Positions 8,610 to 17,600 of a DNA stretch of 64,000 nt are shown here, in pieces. Numbering within the stretch: the first letter of the stretch is position 1; each line of letters starts with the position of its first letter. The stretch is from the NCBI GenBank assembly GCA_934085565.1, contig CAKOHG010000002.1:124001-188000 (forward strand), in the 5' to 3' direction. The DNA comes from an uncultured Bacilli bacterium. Lineage in GTDB: Bacteria > Bacillota_I > Bacilli_A > RF39 > UBA660. The position numbers and the translations under genes were made by a program. The notes below the pieces were generated by a model, which saw only the letters and a list, made by a program, of their open reading frames with translations, was not told the DNA's origin and searched no databases.

Positions 8610-9275
8610 ATGATAGGTAATGATTGGGATGAAAAATTAAAATTAATTGAAGAAAGTGAAGGATTCAAAAACTTTATGAGCTTAGTGGATTATGAATACA
8701 TTTGTAAAACGATTTATCCACCTCGTAACTATATTTTTAATGCTTTAAAATTAACCCCTTACAAAGATGTCAGAGTAGTTATCATGGGTCAAGACCCATA
8801 TCATGGTGAAAATGAAGCTCATGGTCTTTCTTTCTCTGTCCAAAAAGGAATAAAAATTCCTCCATCACTTCAAAATATTTATAAAGAACTTTATGATGAT
8901 TTAGGCATACCACCTCAAAAAGATGGTGACCTTACTGGCTGGGCTAAAGAAGGGGTACTACTTTTAAATGCTGTCTTAACCGTAGAAAAAGATAAACCTG
9001 CTTCCCATCGAAACTTAGGTTGGGAAAGACTAACGGATTACATTATTGAACTTGTTAATCAAAAAGAAGAACCTGTGGTATTCATTTTATGGGGAAATTT
9101 TGCAAGAGAAAAGAAAAAATTTATTACTAATCCTATTCACTGCATTATTGAATCTCCTCATCCAAGTCCTTTCGCGGCTAGAACGGGTTTCTTTGGAAGT
9201 CATCCTTTTTCCAGAACCAATGAATTTTTGAAAAGTAAAGGTCTTAAAGAAATTGACTGGGCTCGTCATGAGTAA
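8610..9275 (+). CDS. ung: Uracil-DNA glycosylase
   Basis: A 221-residue family 1 UDG that removes uracil from DNA in base excision repair. The water-activating motif GQDPYHG lies near residues 60-66 and the DNA-intercalation motif near HPSPFAA; the conserved NAVLTVEKDKPASH segment is present. The ribosome-binding site is GGAAGGATG. It is the last gene of the M23-walJ-rlmH-ung operon and ends at a bidirectional terminator. Confidence 0.97.
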   Translation: MIGNDWDEKLKLIEESEGFKNFMSLVDYEYICKTIYPPRNYIFNALKLTPYKDVRVVIMGQDPYHGENEAHGLSFSVQKGIKIPPSLQNIYKELYDDLGIPPQKDGDLTGWAKEGVLLLNAVLTVEKDKPASHRNLGWERLTDYIIELVNQKEEPVVFILWGNFAREKKKFITNPIHCIIESPHPSPFAARTGFFGSHPFSRTNEFLKSKGLKEIDWARHE

Positions 9276-9313
9276 AAAAAAGAATTAATGAATCCATCAC
9301 TAATTCTTTTTTT
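9274..9313. terminator. Bidirectional terminator between ung and DUF308 gene
   Basis: A run of eight A plus GAATTA (9274-9287) pairs with TAATTC plus seven T (9301-9313). It serves ung on the plus strand and the convergent minus-strand gene, whose stop codon lies inside it. Confidence 0.88.
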
Positions 9314-9830
9314 GTAGTAATAAACTTATTAATTCAGATACCGCATAAATAATGAGAACAATACCTAAGAAAATAAATAAGACATTATCAGTGAAAATCG
9401 TGTAAAAAGTAAGTAAGATAATAATGATACTGCTAATCGTTTCGCTTAAATATTTTTTCTCACTAAAGCCTTTATAAATGGTAGCGTTTTGTAATTTTTC
9501 AAGACCAATAAAAATAAGCCAAATACCGGTAACTACTTGAATCGCATTGGTTAAAAAATTAGATAGAATAATAACTAAGATACCTACTACCATACTTGTA
9601 ATGGCACTTTTTAAAAGCTCATCGTGAATAATATTACTTTTTTTCTTTAAAGCATAGTAACGATACATCTTATAAATGCCATATAAAAAAATTAATAAGC
9701 CACAAATATTAAAAATAAAAACAATTAAACTTTTAGAATTAAAGGTTAAGATAATTCCTAAAATTAGTAAAAAAATACTACTAATAATATTGTTTTTTTG
9801 AGGTTCATCTTTAACAACAGTTACTTTCAT
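9300..9830 (-). CDS. DUF308 (HdeD-like) multi-span membrane protein
   Basis: A 176-residue, very hydrophobic protein with about six membrane segments in a two-fold internal repeat, the pattern of the DUF308/HdeD family (a GILVIILS-type segment, then GIWLIFIGLEKL). E. coli HdeD relates to acid resistance, but no function is established for the Bacillota members. It is a single gene with its own extended -10 promoter, divergent from the coiled-coil gene. Confidence 0.75.
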   Translation of the reverse strand: MKVTVVKDEPQKNNIISSIFLLILGIILTFNSKSLIVFIFNICGLLIFLYGIYKMYRYYALKKKSNIIHDELLKSAITSMVVGILVIILSNFLTNAIQVVTGIWLIFIGLEKLQNATIYKGFSEKKYLSETISSIIIILLTFYTIFTDNVLFIFLGIVLIIYAVSELISLLLQKKN

Positions 9831-9850
9831 TAAGGCTCCTTTCTAGAAAC

Positions 9851-9859
9851 ATTATAGCA
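9851..9859 (-). promoter_or_regulatory. Extended -10 promoter, DUF308 gene
   Basis: On the minus strand TGC precedes TATAAT directly (complement of 9851-9859). No good -35 is seen, which is acceptable for an extended -10. Confidence 0.6.
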
Positions 9860-9874
9860 TAAAATTTTGGGGTG

Positions 9875-9883
9875 TGTTATAAT
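9875..9883 (+). promoter_or_regulatory. Extended -10 promoter, coiled-coil/HAAS operon
   Basis: TGT precedes TATAAT (9878-9883), 26 bases before the ATG at 9909. It is back to back with the divergent promoter at 9851-9859. Confidence 0.6.
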
Positions 9884-9908
9884 TAACTAAAGTTAAAAGA
9901 GGTTTGCT

Positions 9909-11600
9909 ATGAATAAAGAAATGATATTAAATTTATTACGACAATATGGCTTTGGCTTAAATCAAAAAGACCCTTATTTATATGATGGTGAACTAGGTTT
10001 AGGTATTGTTTATTCTTTTAAAGACCCTTTTTATGGAATGTTAACAAGAGTATATCAAGCTTTTTCTTTAAAAGAATACGAAGACTTTTTAAACAAATAT
10101 TCTTGGTACAAAAAAAATGGTCAAAAAACTCGTGTTAAAATTTGTTTAGAAAACTATAAAGAAATCATGGCTAATCCTAAATTTATTTATCAAGGAAAAG
10201 AAAAAAATTATCAAGAATTACAAGATATTGGTCAAAATAAAAAAGAAACAGTTTTAAAAGAAAAAAACTATATCAAAAAATTACGAAGAACGGTTAATAT
10301 TCTCATGCAAATCTTGGATATTAAAAGAAAACTACAAATAGAAACAAGAAAAAACTACGAAGAATTTTATCAAAATTATATGACAAAAAAAGAAGCCTTT
10401 GAAAAAGAATTAGCAAATTATCTAAAAGAAAAGCAAGAAGAAAAAGAAACATCTTTGGCTCCTTTTATAGAAGATTTAAAAGATGTAGAAATTAATAAAT
10501 TACGTTTAGAATTAGAAAAAGAACTAACCAAAGAAGAATTAGAGCAACAAATTTATAACTTAACAGATTTTATTAAGGAATTAGAAATAGATGAAGAATA
10601 CTTAAAAAATAAATACCAATTAATTTGCTTACCATTACAAATTAAAGAAATCAAAGAAAAAGAGCAAGTATTAGAAAGTTATAAAAAGAAAATCTCTTTA
10701 TTTAATAAAAAAGATAAATTGCTAAAAGAATTACAAGATGTAGAAGAAAAAAGCACTTTAAAAAACATTGTTACTTATGAACATTATAAAGAAAATGAAG
10801 AAAAAAGGATTGTAGAAAAATATGCCATGATACCTGATTTAGACATGCGTACCATTGGAGATTTTTTAGCAGAATTTGATAACATTAAATTTGAAGAAAT
10901 GACTTATACGAGTGAAGAAAAAGAAGAATATTCTTTTGAAGAAATCATGGAAGAAGTAGAAAGCGATTATCAAAATAGAAGCAAAGAAGAGCAAGATTTT
11001 TTAGTGGGATATTCTTATTTATTAAATGTGATAAAGACAAATCGTGTTTCCGAATTTTTTAACATGTTAAGAAATCCAAATAACGTTATGGTAAGAGTGA
11101 AATATTTTCAAGATATCGATTTTACGAGTGAAAATAAATGTGCCTTAACGATTAAAAAATATATGAAGAAAATTAACAGTATTATTTCTTATCCCCTTAT
11201 TGGTAATTTAAATGTTTTCTTTATTGATAATAAAATTATGACATCCGATAAAGTGATTAAAGCTTCTTCTAAAAAAGCGCAAGCTCCTGTTTTAACAAAT
11301 GGCGATGAAGTGACTTATGTTTGTAATTTAAAAAAAGGCGTGTCTACTTATTTTATACCATGTGAGTTAAAAGAAGATATTTACAATGACGGGAATTTAA
11401 TTCTTGCTTCTGACCGGTCCTTATTTTTAATTGATTTAAGTAATTTAGTTATAAAAAAAGAAAATGATGACATGTTAAAAGTAGTACAATATGAAATGGT
11501 TAAAGAAATGAAAGAGGATTATTTACAAGCGGATGATTTTAAAAGCAAAAAAATTTTAATGTATCAAAATATTACAATAGAAAGAGGAAATGAAATATGA
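9909..11600 (+). CDS. Unknown Lys/Glu-rich coiled-coil protein
   Basis: A 563-residue protein that I do not recognise. It has a short globular N-terminus (residues 1-100, with aromatic-rich GLGIVYSFKDPFYGM), then a long Lys/Glu-rich region (about 105-290) predicted to form coiled coil, then a mixed alpha/beta C-terminal half. There is no signal peptide and no membrane span, so it is probably cytoplasmic. It overlaps the next gene by 4 bases (ATGA), so the HAAS-domain membrane protein is very likely its partner. Cytoskeletal, scaffold or signalling roles are all possible; none is supported directly. Confidence 0.7.
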   Translation: MNKEMILNLLRQYGFGLNQKDPYLYDGELGLGIVYSFKDPFYGMLTRVYQAFSLKEYEDFLNKYSWYKKNGQKTRVKICLENYKEIMANPKFIYQGKEKNYQELQDIGQNKKETVLKEKNYIKKLRRTVNILMQILDIKRKLQIETRKNYEEFYQNYMTKKEAFEKELANYLKEKQEEKETSLAPFIEDLKDVEINKLRLELEKELTKEELEQQIYNLTDFIKELEIDEEYLKNKYQLICLPLQIKEIKEKEQVLESYKKKISLFNKKDKLLKELQDVEEKSTLKNIVTYEHYKENEEKRIVEKYAMIPDLDMRTIGDFLAEFDNIKFEEMTYTSEEKEEYSFEEIMEEVESDYQNRSKEEQDFLVGYSYLLNVIKTNRVSEFFNMLRNPNNVMVRVKYFQDIDFTSENKCALTIKKYMKKINSIISYPLIGNLNVFFIDNKIMTSDKVIKASSKKAQAPVLTNGDEVTYVCNLKKGVSTYFIPCELKEDIYNDGNLILASDRSLFLIDLSNLVIKKENDDMLKVVQYEMVKEMKEDYLQADDFKSKKILMYQNITIERGNEI

Positions 11601-12187
11601 AATTTAATGAATTTAAGAAACAATTAAAAACAAAATTAGATATTTTAACGCCGAAAGCCTTTGAGGAAGAAATGAAAAGCTATGAAAGCACACTAAAAAG
11701 AGAACTAGAAAATGGTATGACCGAAGAAGAAATTGTTTTATCTTTTGGTAGTCTTGATTTTATCGCCGATAACATCTTAGAAAAAAGAGGTATTGATAAA
11801 ATGAAAATATCTCATCCTAAATTTTTATATAAAGAATTTGAACGACTATTTGCTTCCATTCATAACCTAGTTGATGTGATGGCTAAAAATGATATGAAAG
11901 AAAATGCTAAAATTATTTTAGATTTGCTTGTTTTAATCGTATTTATCTGTCTATTAAAAATTCCTTTTTTGTTTATTCAAAATATTGGTGACGATTTATT
12001 ATTATCCTTTAACCAACCAATTTTATTAGAAATCGGTCATTTTATTTTAGAAATTGTTTATATAATTGTAGCTTTAATGTTCTTTATGAATATCTTTAAT
12101 AAATGGTTTAGTAATTTAAAGAATAAAAAAAGTGTTAAAATTGAAGGAAAAGAACTTGAAGCAGTTTCCCTTAAGGAGAGTAAATAG
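11597..12187 (+). CDS. HAAS/DUF1700-domain membrane protein
   Basis: A 196-residue protein. Residues 1-70 look like a HAAS domain: start MKFNEFKKQLKTKL, a YESTLKRELENGMTEEEIVLSFGS core, then IADNIL. Such domains occur in Bacillota membrane proteins, often next to PadR-like regulators; none is here. Two membrane segments follow (about residues 111-133 and 148-172), and the tail is short and charged. It is translationally coupled to the upstream coiled-coil gene and followed at once by a terminator. Confidence 0.7.
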   Translation: MKFNEFKKQLKTKLDILTPKAFEEEMKSYESTLKRELENGMTEEEIVLSFGSLDFIADNILEKRGIDKMKISHPKFLYKEFERLFASIHNLVDVMAKNDMKENAKIILDLLVLIVFICLLKIPFLFIQNIGDDLLLSFNQPILLEIGHFILEIVYIIVALMFFMNIFNKWFSNLKNKKSVKIEGKELEAVSLKESK

Positions 12188-12202
12188 AGCTCTCTTTTTT
12201 TT
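12176..12202 (+). terminator. Intrinsic terminator after HAAS gene
   Basis: GAGAG (12176-12180) pairs with CTCTC (12190-12194), followed by eight T. The stem is short, but the T-run and position are clear. Confidence 0.75.
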
Positions 12203-12203
12203 C

Positions 12204-12232
12204 TTGCAAAAAGACGTGTTTTGTTGTAAACT
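12204..12232 (+). promoter_or_regulatory. typA promoter
   Basis: TTGCAA (12204-12209) and TAAACT (12227-12232) are spaced by 17 bases, 35 bases before the typA start. Confidence 0.65.
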
Positions 12233-12266
12233 CTATTAAGTATTCATTTTGAAGGGGATGAGTTTA

Positions 12267-14069
12267 ATGGATAAAATTATTAATATAGCGGTTGTTGCCC
12301 ACGTAGACGCGGGAAAAAGTACCCTTGTTGACGCATTACTAAAACAAAATGGCGTTTTTAAAGCTCATGAAGAAGTTGGTGAACTTATCATGGATAGTGA
12401 TTCTATTGAAAAGGAAAGAGGAATTACTATTTACTCTAAAAACTGTTCCATTAAATATAAAGACTATAAAATTAATATCGTAGATACTCCAGGTCATGCT
12501 GATTTTTCAAGTGAGGTAGAACGTGTTATTAAAACAGTTGATACCGTTGTTTTAATTGTGGACTCAAAAGAAGGACCAATGCCTCAAACGAGATTTGTTT
12601 TGAAAAAAGCTTTAGAGCAAAATTTACGTCCAATTTTATTTATTAATAAGATTGATAAGAAAGACGCTCGTCCAACCGAAGTTGTTGATATGACTTTTAA
12701 TTTATTTATGGAATTAAATGCGACTGATGAACAATTAGATTTCCCAATTGTTTATGGAATTGCTAAAGACGGAAAAATTGGTTTCTCACCTGATAAAATG
12801 GAAGATACTGTAGAACCATTATTAGAAACAATTTTAAAACAAGTTCCTGCTTATGAAGGTAATGAAAATGATCCATTACAACTTCAAGTAAGTAATCTTG
12901 ATTATGATAATTTCTTAGGACGTTTAGGTATTGGTAGAATTTCTAAAGGTTCTATTAAAAATGGCGAGATGGTTTCACTTGCTCGTAATGATGGAAAAGT
13001 AGAATCTTTCAGAGTTTCTAAATTATATGTCACAGAAGGTATCAAAAGAGTAGAAAAAGATAAAGCTTACTTTGGTGATATTGTTACTATTGCTGGTTGT
13101 CCTGATATCAGTATCGGTGATACTATTTGTTTAAAAGACCACATTGAACCTCTTCCTCCAATTCATATTGAAAAACCAACTTTGTCTATGAATTTTCTAG
13201 TTAATAATGGACCTTTTGTGGGTAAAAGTGGTAAATTTTTAACATCTCGTCATTTAAGAGAAAGACTTGAAAGAGAACTTGAAACTAACGTTGGGTTACT
13301 TGTTGAAGAACTTCCTAATTCAGACGGTTTCAAAGTAAGTGGTCGTGGAGAATTACATTTATCTATATTACTTGAAAATATGCGCCGTGAAGGTTATGAA
13401 CTTTGTGTTTCAAAACCAGAAGTTTTATTAGAAGAACGTGACGGCAAAAAATATGAACCATTTGAAAGAGTTATAATCAATTGCCCATCTGAATATCAAG
13501 GTACTGTTATAAATGACTTACAAGAAAGAAAAGCTACTTTGGAAGTTGTTAGTACCACAGATGAAGGTTATTCACACTTAGAATTTTCAGCTCCAACTAG
13601 AGGTCTTCTTGGTTATCGTAGTGCATTCATTACTAATACTAAAGGTGAAGGTATCATGATTCGTAGTTTTGAAGATTACAAACCTTATGTTGGTGATGTT
13701 ATTCGTCGTAAAAATGGTGTTCTTGTATCTATGGAAAATGGTAAAACTTTAGGTTACTCTTTATACAACTTACAAGACCGTGGAACTCTTATTGTAGGAC
13801 CCGCTAAAGATGTTTATGTCGGTATGATTATAGGTATTCATAACCGCGATAACGACTTAGATGTTAATCCTTGTAAAAATAAAGAAATGTCTAATACTAG
13901 AAGCAAAGCAAGTGATGACGCGATTGCTCTTGTACCACCACGTATTTTTACATTAGAAGAAGCATTAGAATTTATTGAAAGTGATGAATATGTCGAGGTA
14001 ACTCCAGATGATATTCGTTTAAGAAAAGCTATTTTAGACCCTAAAATGCGTTTCAGAAATAATCGTTAA
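12267..14069 (+). CDS. typA: Translational GTPase TypA/BipA
   Basis: A 600-residue ribosome-associated GTPase linked to 50S assembly and stress adaptation. It has the P-loop near residues 11-20, DTPGHADF (G3), NKIDKKDARP (G4), the EF-G-like domain 3 and the BipA C-terminal domain (GYSLYNLQDRGTLIVGPAKDVYVGMIIG). The length is typical. The P-loop reads HVDAGKST where HVDHGKTT is more usual for BipA. Alternative in-frame starts exist at 12249 (TTG) and 12258 (ATG); 12267 fits the AAGGGG ribosome-binding site best. Confidence 0.96.
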   Translation: MDKIINIAVVAHVDAGKSTLVDALLKQNGVFKAHEEVGELIMDSDSIEKERGITIYSKNCSIKYKDYKINIVDTPGHADFSSEVERVIKTVDTVVLIVDSKEGPMPQTRFVLKKALEQNLRPILFINKIDKKDARPTEVVDMTFNLFMELNATDEQLDFPIVYGIAKDGKIGFSPDKMEDTVEPLLETILKQVPAYEGNENDPLQLQVSNLDYDNFLGRLGIGRISKGSIKNGEMVSLARNDGKVESFRVSKLYVTEGIKRVEKDKAYFGDIVTIAGCPDISIGDTICLKDHIEPLPPIHIEKPTLSMNFLVNNGPFVGKSGKFLTSRHLRERLERELETNVGLLVEELPNSDGFKVSGRGELHLSILLENMRREGYELCVSKPEVLLEERDGKKYEPFERVIINCPSEYQGTVINDLQERKATLEVVSTTDEGYSHLEFSAPTRGLLGYRSAFITNTKGEGIMIRSFEDYKPYVGDVIRRKNGVLVSMENGKTLGYSLYNLQDRGTLIVGPAKDVYVGMIIGIHNRDNDLDVNPCKNKEMSNTRSKASDDAIALVPPRIFTLEEALEFIESDEYVEVTPDDIRLRKAILDPKMRFRNNR

Positions 14070-14091
14070 TTTAGATAAATACAGGAAAAAT

Positions 14092-14117
14092 CTTCACTTT
14101 TGAGTGGAGTTTTTTTT
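14092..14117 (+). terminator. Intrinsic terminator after typA
   Basis: CTTCACT (14092-14098) pairs with AGTGGAG (14103-14109) around a TTTG loop, followed by eight T. Confidence 0.9.
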
Positions 14118-14120
14118 CTC

Positions 14121-14149
14121 TTTAAAAATAAAATGATTTACGATATAAT
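14121..14149 (+). promoter_or_regulatory. Promoter of the GGDEF/BrkB operon
   Basis: TTTAAA (14121-14126) and a perfect TATAAT (14144-14149) are 17 bases apart, 25 bases before the first gene. Confidence 0.7.
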
Positions 14150-14174
14150 AAGTATACAAAAGTTGGTGAAATAA

Positions 14175-14675
14175 ATGAAAAAAATAAAAGAGTTATGGGA
14201 TAGAAATCGTGTCTTATTTGTTTTGGCGACGATTGTTCTTGTATGTTTAATTTTAATGTCTGTTGTCATTGTTCGTTACTTTGTTGGTAATGGAACAAGT
14301 AACTATGGGGATAGACTAGAAAGTATTGAAAAAATTCCTTTAGAAGAAGCCGATAAGGAAGCTATCATCAGTAAATTTAAAGAAAATGAAAGTGTTAGTG
14401 ATGTGAGTATTCATTCTCAAGGTAAAATCATTTATATTCGTGCTACTTTTAAAAATGTTACCGCGGATAGAGCTAAGGAAATTGCCTCTTCAACTTTAGA
14501 GGTCATATCCGATAAATATCTAAACAATTATGACATTCATTATACTTTAATTAGTGATGCTACGGAAAGCGCTACAGGATTCATTGTAATGGGTGCTAAA
14601 AACATTGGCGAAGCTCAAAAACAAATTATTTGGGGTAGTGTCACAACAAAGGAAATTCAAAGTAAAGAGGAATAA
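14175..14675 (+). CDS. Unknown single-span exported protein
   Basis: A 166-residue protein. A charged N-terminus leads into one strong membrane segment (about residues 14-37), and the rest would lie outside. The external part has an alternating alpha/beta pattern (ISKFKENESVSDVSIHSQGKIIYIRATF) followed by a Thr/Ala-rich helix, but no motif I can name. It is the first gene of a three-gene operon with a receptor-like degenerate GGDEF protein (1 base between the genes) and a BrkB protein, so a role as an accessory sensor or envelope factor is an inference from context. Confidence 0.6.
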   Translation: MKKIKELWDRNRVLFVLATIVLVCLILMSVVIVRYFVGNGTSNYGDRLESIEKIPLEEADKEAIISKFKENESVSDVSIHSQGKIIYIRATFKNVTADRAKEIASSTLEVISDKYLNNYDIHYTLISDATESATGFIVMGAKNIGEAQKQIIWGSVTTKEIQSKEE

Positions 14676-14676
14676 T

Positions 14677-16680
14677 ATGAAAAAGAATAAGTTTAAAATC
14701 TTAATAACAGCTATCATAGTTATTTTAATTGTTGTCTTAGGAATTTTAATTTTTAGAAATGACCAGTATAAATTATCATCAACTGAAAAGTCTTGGATAA
14801 CCAATAATGCCAACTCTATTTTAAATGTTAATGTCATTAATGATACCAACATTTTTGGTAAATTAGGCAAGGGTGTTTTTTACGACTTTTTACAAGATTT
14901 TAAAGATGAATACAATCTTAAAATAAATAATGTTATGGTTAGTAAAAATGAACAAGAAAATAATATTTCTTTTATTGTTACGGACACTAAAAACGATGAC
15001 GCTTTAAGTTTTTATGAAGATCATTACATTGTTGTTTCTAAAAAAAGTGAATTTATTAATTTAGATTCTTTAACAAATCAAAAAATTGGTATTTTAAATT
15101 TTACAGAAAAAACAGTTAAAAATTATTTTAATAATCAAGCGGTTAGTTTTACGAACTATTCGAGCTTTAGTGATTTAAGAAATGCCTTAAATAATGGTAC
15201 AACTTCTTATATTATTGTTCCTAGAATGGAATACATTGACGAAGTTTTAACAAATAACTTTAATATTAGTTATCACTTAAGTGATTTAAAAAGATATTTC
15301 TATGCGACAGATAGTACCTCATCTACTTTATTTCAAATTATGACTAAGTATTTTCATAGTTGGTCTAAAAAAAGTTTAGAAGATGAAATCTTTGCAGGAG
15401 AAAGAAGTGTTTTTCAAGACGCTTTAAGTATTACAGACGCTTCTATTGATGAAATAAAAAAACAAACTATTCGTTATGGTTTTGTGAATAATGCCCCTTA
15501 TGAAGTTTACGGTGATGGTAATTTTGGTGGTATTTTAGCTTGCTATATTAAAGACTTCGCTAAATTTTCAGGAGCAGATATTGAATACGTGAAATATGCT
15601 TCTTTGAAAAAAATGAATAAAGATATTAATAACATCAATCTTTACTTTAATTACAATACCTCATTTACAAATGGTTCTATTGTTGAAACGAATTTACCAC
15701 TTTTCTATGATGTTTATGCTTCTTCTTTAAATGATACCATTATTCATTCTTTCAACTCATTAAAAGATATTACTCTTTATGTGGAAAACAACTCTTTATT
15801 ACAACAAAATTTAAGTAAAATTCAAGGTTTAAAAATAGAAACTTATGAAAAAGATAAATTAGATAAAGTTTTAAAAGATGAAAACAACATCATTATTATT
15901 GATTCTTTAGTAGGTAAGTATTTAGAAAAAAGCACTTTAAAAAATTACACAAGTCGTTATCATAGTTATTTAAATGTAAACTATTCTATGAAATCTACTC
16001 AAAGTGAAGATTTTAACTTATTAATGACAAAATACATGAGTTATGTGGATAATAATCTTATGGTTGAAAAAGGCTTATATTCTGCTTCTGTAACGGAATC
16101 TAAAGGAGCATTCATTAATAGCCTAGCTAAATATCTCTTATATAGTGTCCTAGTTATTCTTGTTATCTTATTTATTATTTATCGTTCTAGTAAAAAAGTA
16201 AGAATGCAAAAGAAGATAAAAAAAGAAGATAAATTAAAATTTGTTGACCAATTAACCTCTTTAAAAAACAGAAATTATTTAAATGAAAATATGCCTAATT
16301 GGAATAAAAATACAATTTATCCTCAATGTGTTATTATGATTGATTTGAAAAAAATTCAAGAAATCAATGATACATTAGGCTATGAAGAAGGGGATAATCA
16401 AATTAAAAGTGCCGCGAATAGTCTTATCAAAACACAGCTAGATAATACAGATATTATTAGAACAAACGGTAATGAATTTGTGATATATTCGATTGGTTAT
16501 AATCAAAAACAAATTACAAGTTATATTCACAAATTAAGTAAAGAATTAAATAATTTACCTTATAACTATGGAGTTTGCATTACTTATAGTATGATTGAAA
16601 ATGATTTAAAATCAATAGAAGACGCGATTAATGAATGCGTTGAAGATATCAAAAATCAAAAAGGAAAAGATACAAAATGA
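14677..16680 (+). CDS. Membrane receptor: substrate-binding-like domains plus degenerate GGDEF
   Basis: A 667-residue protein. An N-terminal membrane anchor (residues 8-27) is followed by two periplasmic-solute-binding-like regions outside the cell (about 30-250 and 265-470), a second membrane segment (about 484-504) and a GGDEF-like domain (about 516-650, starting DQLTSLKNRNYLN). The active-site loop reads RTNGNEF where RxGGDEF is expected: the first Gly and the Asp are changed, so diguanylate cyclase activity is doubtful. The start at 14677 is chosen for AAGAGG; an in-frame upstream ATG at 14593 would overlap the previous gene. Its stop overlaps the BrkB gene (ATGA). It probably senses a small ligand and signals through the degenerate domain. 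Confidence 0.78.
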   Translation: MKKNKFKILITAIIVILIVVLGILIFRNDQYKLSSTEKSWITNNANSILNVNVINDTNIFGKLGKGVFYDFLQDFKDEYNLKINNVMVSKNEQENNISFIVTDTKNDDALSFYEDHYIVVSKKSEFINLDSLTNQKIGILNFTEKTVKNYFNNQAVSFTNYSSFSDLRNALNNGTTSYIIVPRMEYIDEVLTNNFNISYHLSDLKRYFYATDSTSSTLFQIMTKYFHSWSKKSLEDEIFAGERSVFQDALSITDASIDEIKKQTIRYGFVNNAPYEVYGDGNFGGILACYIKDFAKFSGADIEYVKYASLKKMNKDINNINLYFNYNTSFTNGSIVETNLPLFYDVYASSLNDTIIHSFNSLKDITLYVENNSLLQQNLSKIQGLKIETYEKDKLDKVLKDENNIIIIDSLVGKYLEKSTLKNYTSRYHSYLNVNYSMKSTQSEDFNLLMTKYMSYVDNNLMVEKGLYSASVTESKGAFINSLAKYLLYSVLVILVILFIIYRSSKKVRMQKKIKKEDKLKFVDQLTSLKNRNYLNENMPNWNKNTIYPQCVIMIDLKKIQEINDTLGYEEGDNQIKSAANSLIKTQLDNTDIIRTNGNEFVIYSIGYNQKQITSYIHKLSKELNNLPYNYGVCITYSMIENDLKSIEDAINECVEDIKNQKGKDTK

Positions 16681-17504
16681 AAAAAAAGTTAAGTGATTTT
16701 GGAAAAAGAATATTCGGGATGTTATCTCGTAATGATATGCTTATTTTACCAGGTCAATTAGCTTTTTTTCTTCTTTTAGCTGTTGTACCAACCATTACTT
16801 TGATTATTTATTTTTCGTCTTTATTTAATGTTTCCATCGCTTTTTTAACAAATTTTTTAACGAAATCTTTTGGGAGTGAAGTGGCTAAGTTAGTTGTTCC
16901 TATTATTAATGATATCCAATTAAATCCAAGTTTATTAGTTCCTCTTTTAGTAGCTTTATATGCTGCTTCAGGCGGAGCAAGTTCCCTTATTGTTACCTCT
17001 AACCAATTATATGGAATTGAAAATACAAATTTTATTCATCGTAAAATAAAAGGACTTATGATGACTATCATCTTAATTGTTCTTGTTGTTTTCTTACTTT
17101 TAATTCCTGTTTTTGGTGATAAACTAATTGAACTCATCGAATTTATTAATTTAAATGATACGTTGACCAATTTACTTTCCTTTACGATTCATCTATCGAA
17201 AACACCGTTGTCATGGTTATTAATATTTTTTCTTATTAAAGTCGTTTATACGATGGCTCCAGATGATGTTGTTCCAAGTACTTGTACTACCAAAGGGTCC
17301 TTATTTACTACTTTTGGACTGGTAATTAGTACTTCGATTTATTCATCATACGTTAATAACATGGCACATTATGACGTTTTATATGGTGGGTTATCTCACT
17401 TTGTTGTTCTTATGATTTGGTTTTATATCATATCTTATATTTTAACGATAGGAATTGCCATTAATGGGGATGATGTTAAAATTTGGAAAAATAATAAAAA
17501 GTAA
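16677..17504 (+). CDS. YihY/BrkB family inner membrane protein
   Basis: A 275-residue membrane protein with about six spans and the YihY family marks: an early PGQLAFFLLLAVVPTI segment, ALYAASGGASSLI in the middle, and the late HYDVLYGGLSHFVVLMIWFY stretch. The family was once annotated as ribonuclease BN, a mistake in old records; its members are membrane proteins of uncertain function. Translation is coupled to the receptor-like gene by a 4-base overlap. Confidence 0.88.
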   Translation: MKKKLSDFGKRIFGMLSRNDMLILPGQLAFFLLLAVVPTITLIIYFSSLFNVSIAFLTNFLTKSFGSEVAKLVVPIINDIQLNPSLLVPLLVALYAASGGASSLIVTSNQLYGIENTNFIHRKIKGLMMTIILIVLVVFLLLIPVFGDKLIELIEFINLNDTLTNLLSFTIHLSKTPLSWLLIFFLIKVVYTMAPDDVVPSTCTTKGSLFTTFGLVISTSIYSSYVNNMAHYDVLYGGLSHFVVLMIWFYIISYILTIGIAINGDDVKIWKNNKK

Positions 17505-17523
17505 AATAGACATATTATAAAGT

Positions 17524-17599
17524 AGACACACCAGTATTAAATGTGTCTTATCATGTTAATTGTTAAATTTAAGAGAATTTAAAATTAACCTTAATACTG
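17524..17599 (+). ncRNA. Candidate pseudoknotted structured RNA
   Basis: Four exact pairings are visible. P1: AGACACA (17524-17530) with TGTGTCT (17542-17548). P2: GTTAATT (17555-17561) with AATTAAC (17583-17589), then, after a bulged G17562, TTAAATT (17563-17569) with AATTTAA (17576-17582), closing a six-base loop. Pseudoknot: nine loop bases of P1, CAGTATTAA (17532-17540), with TTAATACTG (17591-17599) just after P2. A terminator follows with one base between. No known class is recognised. It could be a cis-acting leader or 3' element, or a small RNA; only a weak -10 (TATTAT, 17513-17518) precedes it. Confidence 0.5.
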
Positions 17600-17600
17600 A

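Noticed and set aside
14547..14870. 107-codon minus-strand frame across the junction of the exported-protein and GGDEF genes
   Set aside because: It is antisense to two well-supported genes and rich in Leu/Ile/Thr/Phe as expected for a reverse reading of AT-rich coding DNA.
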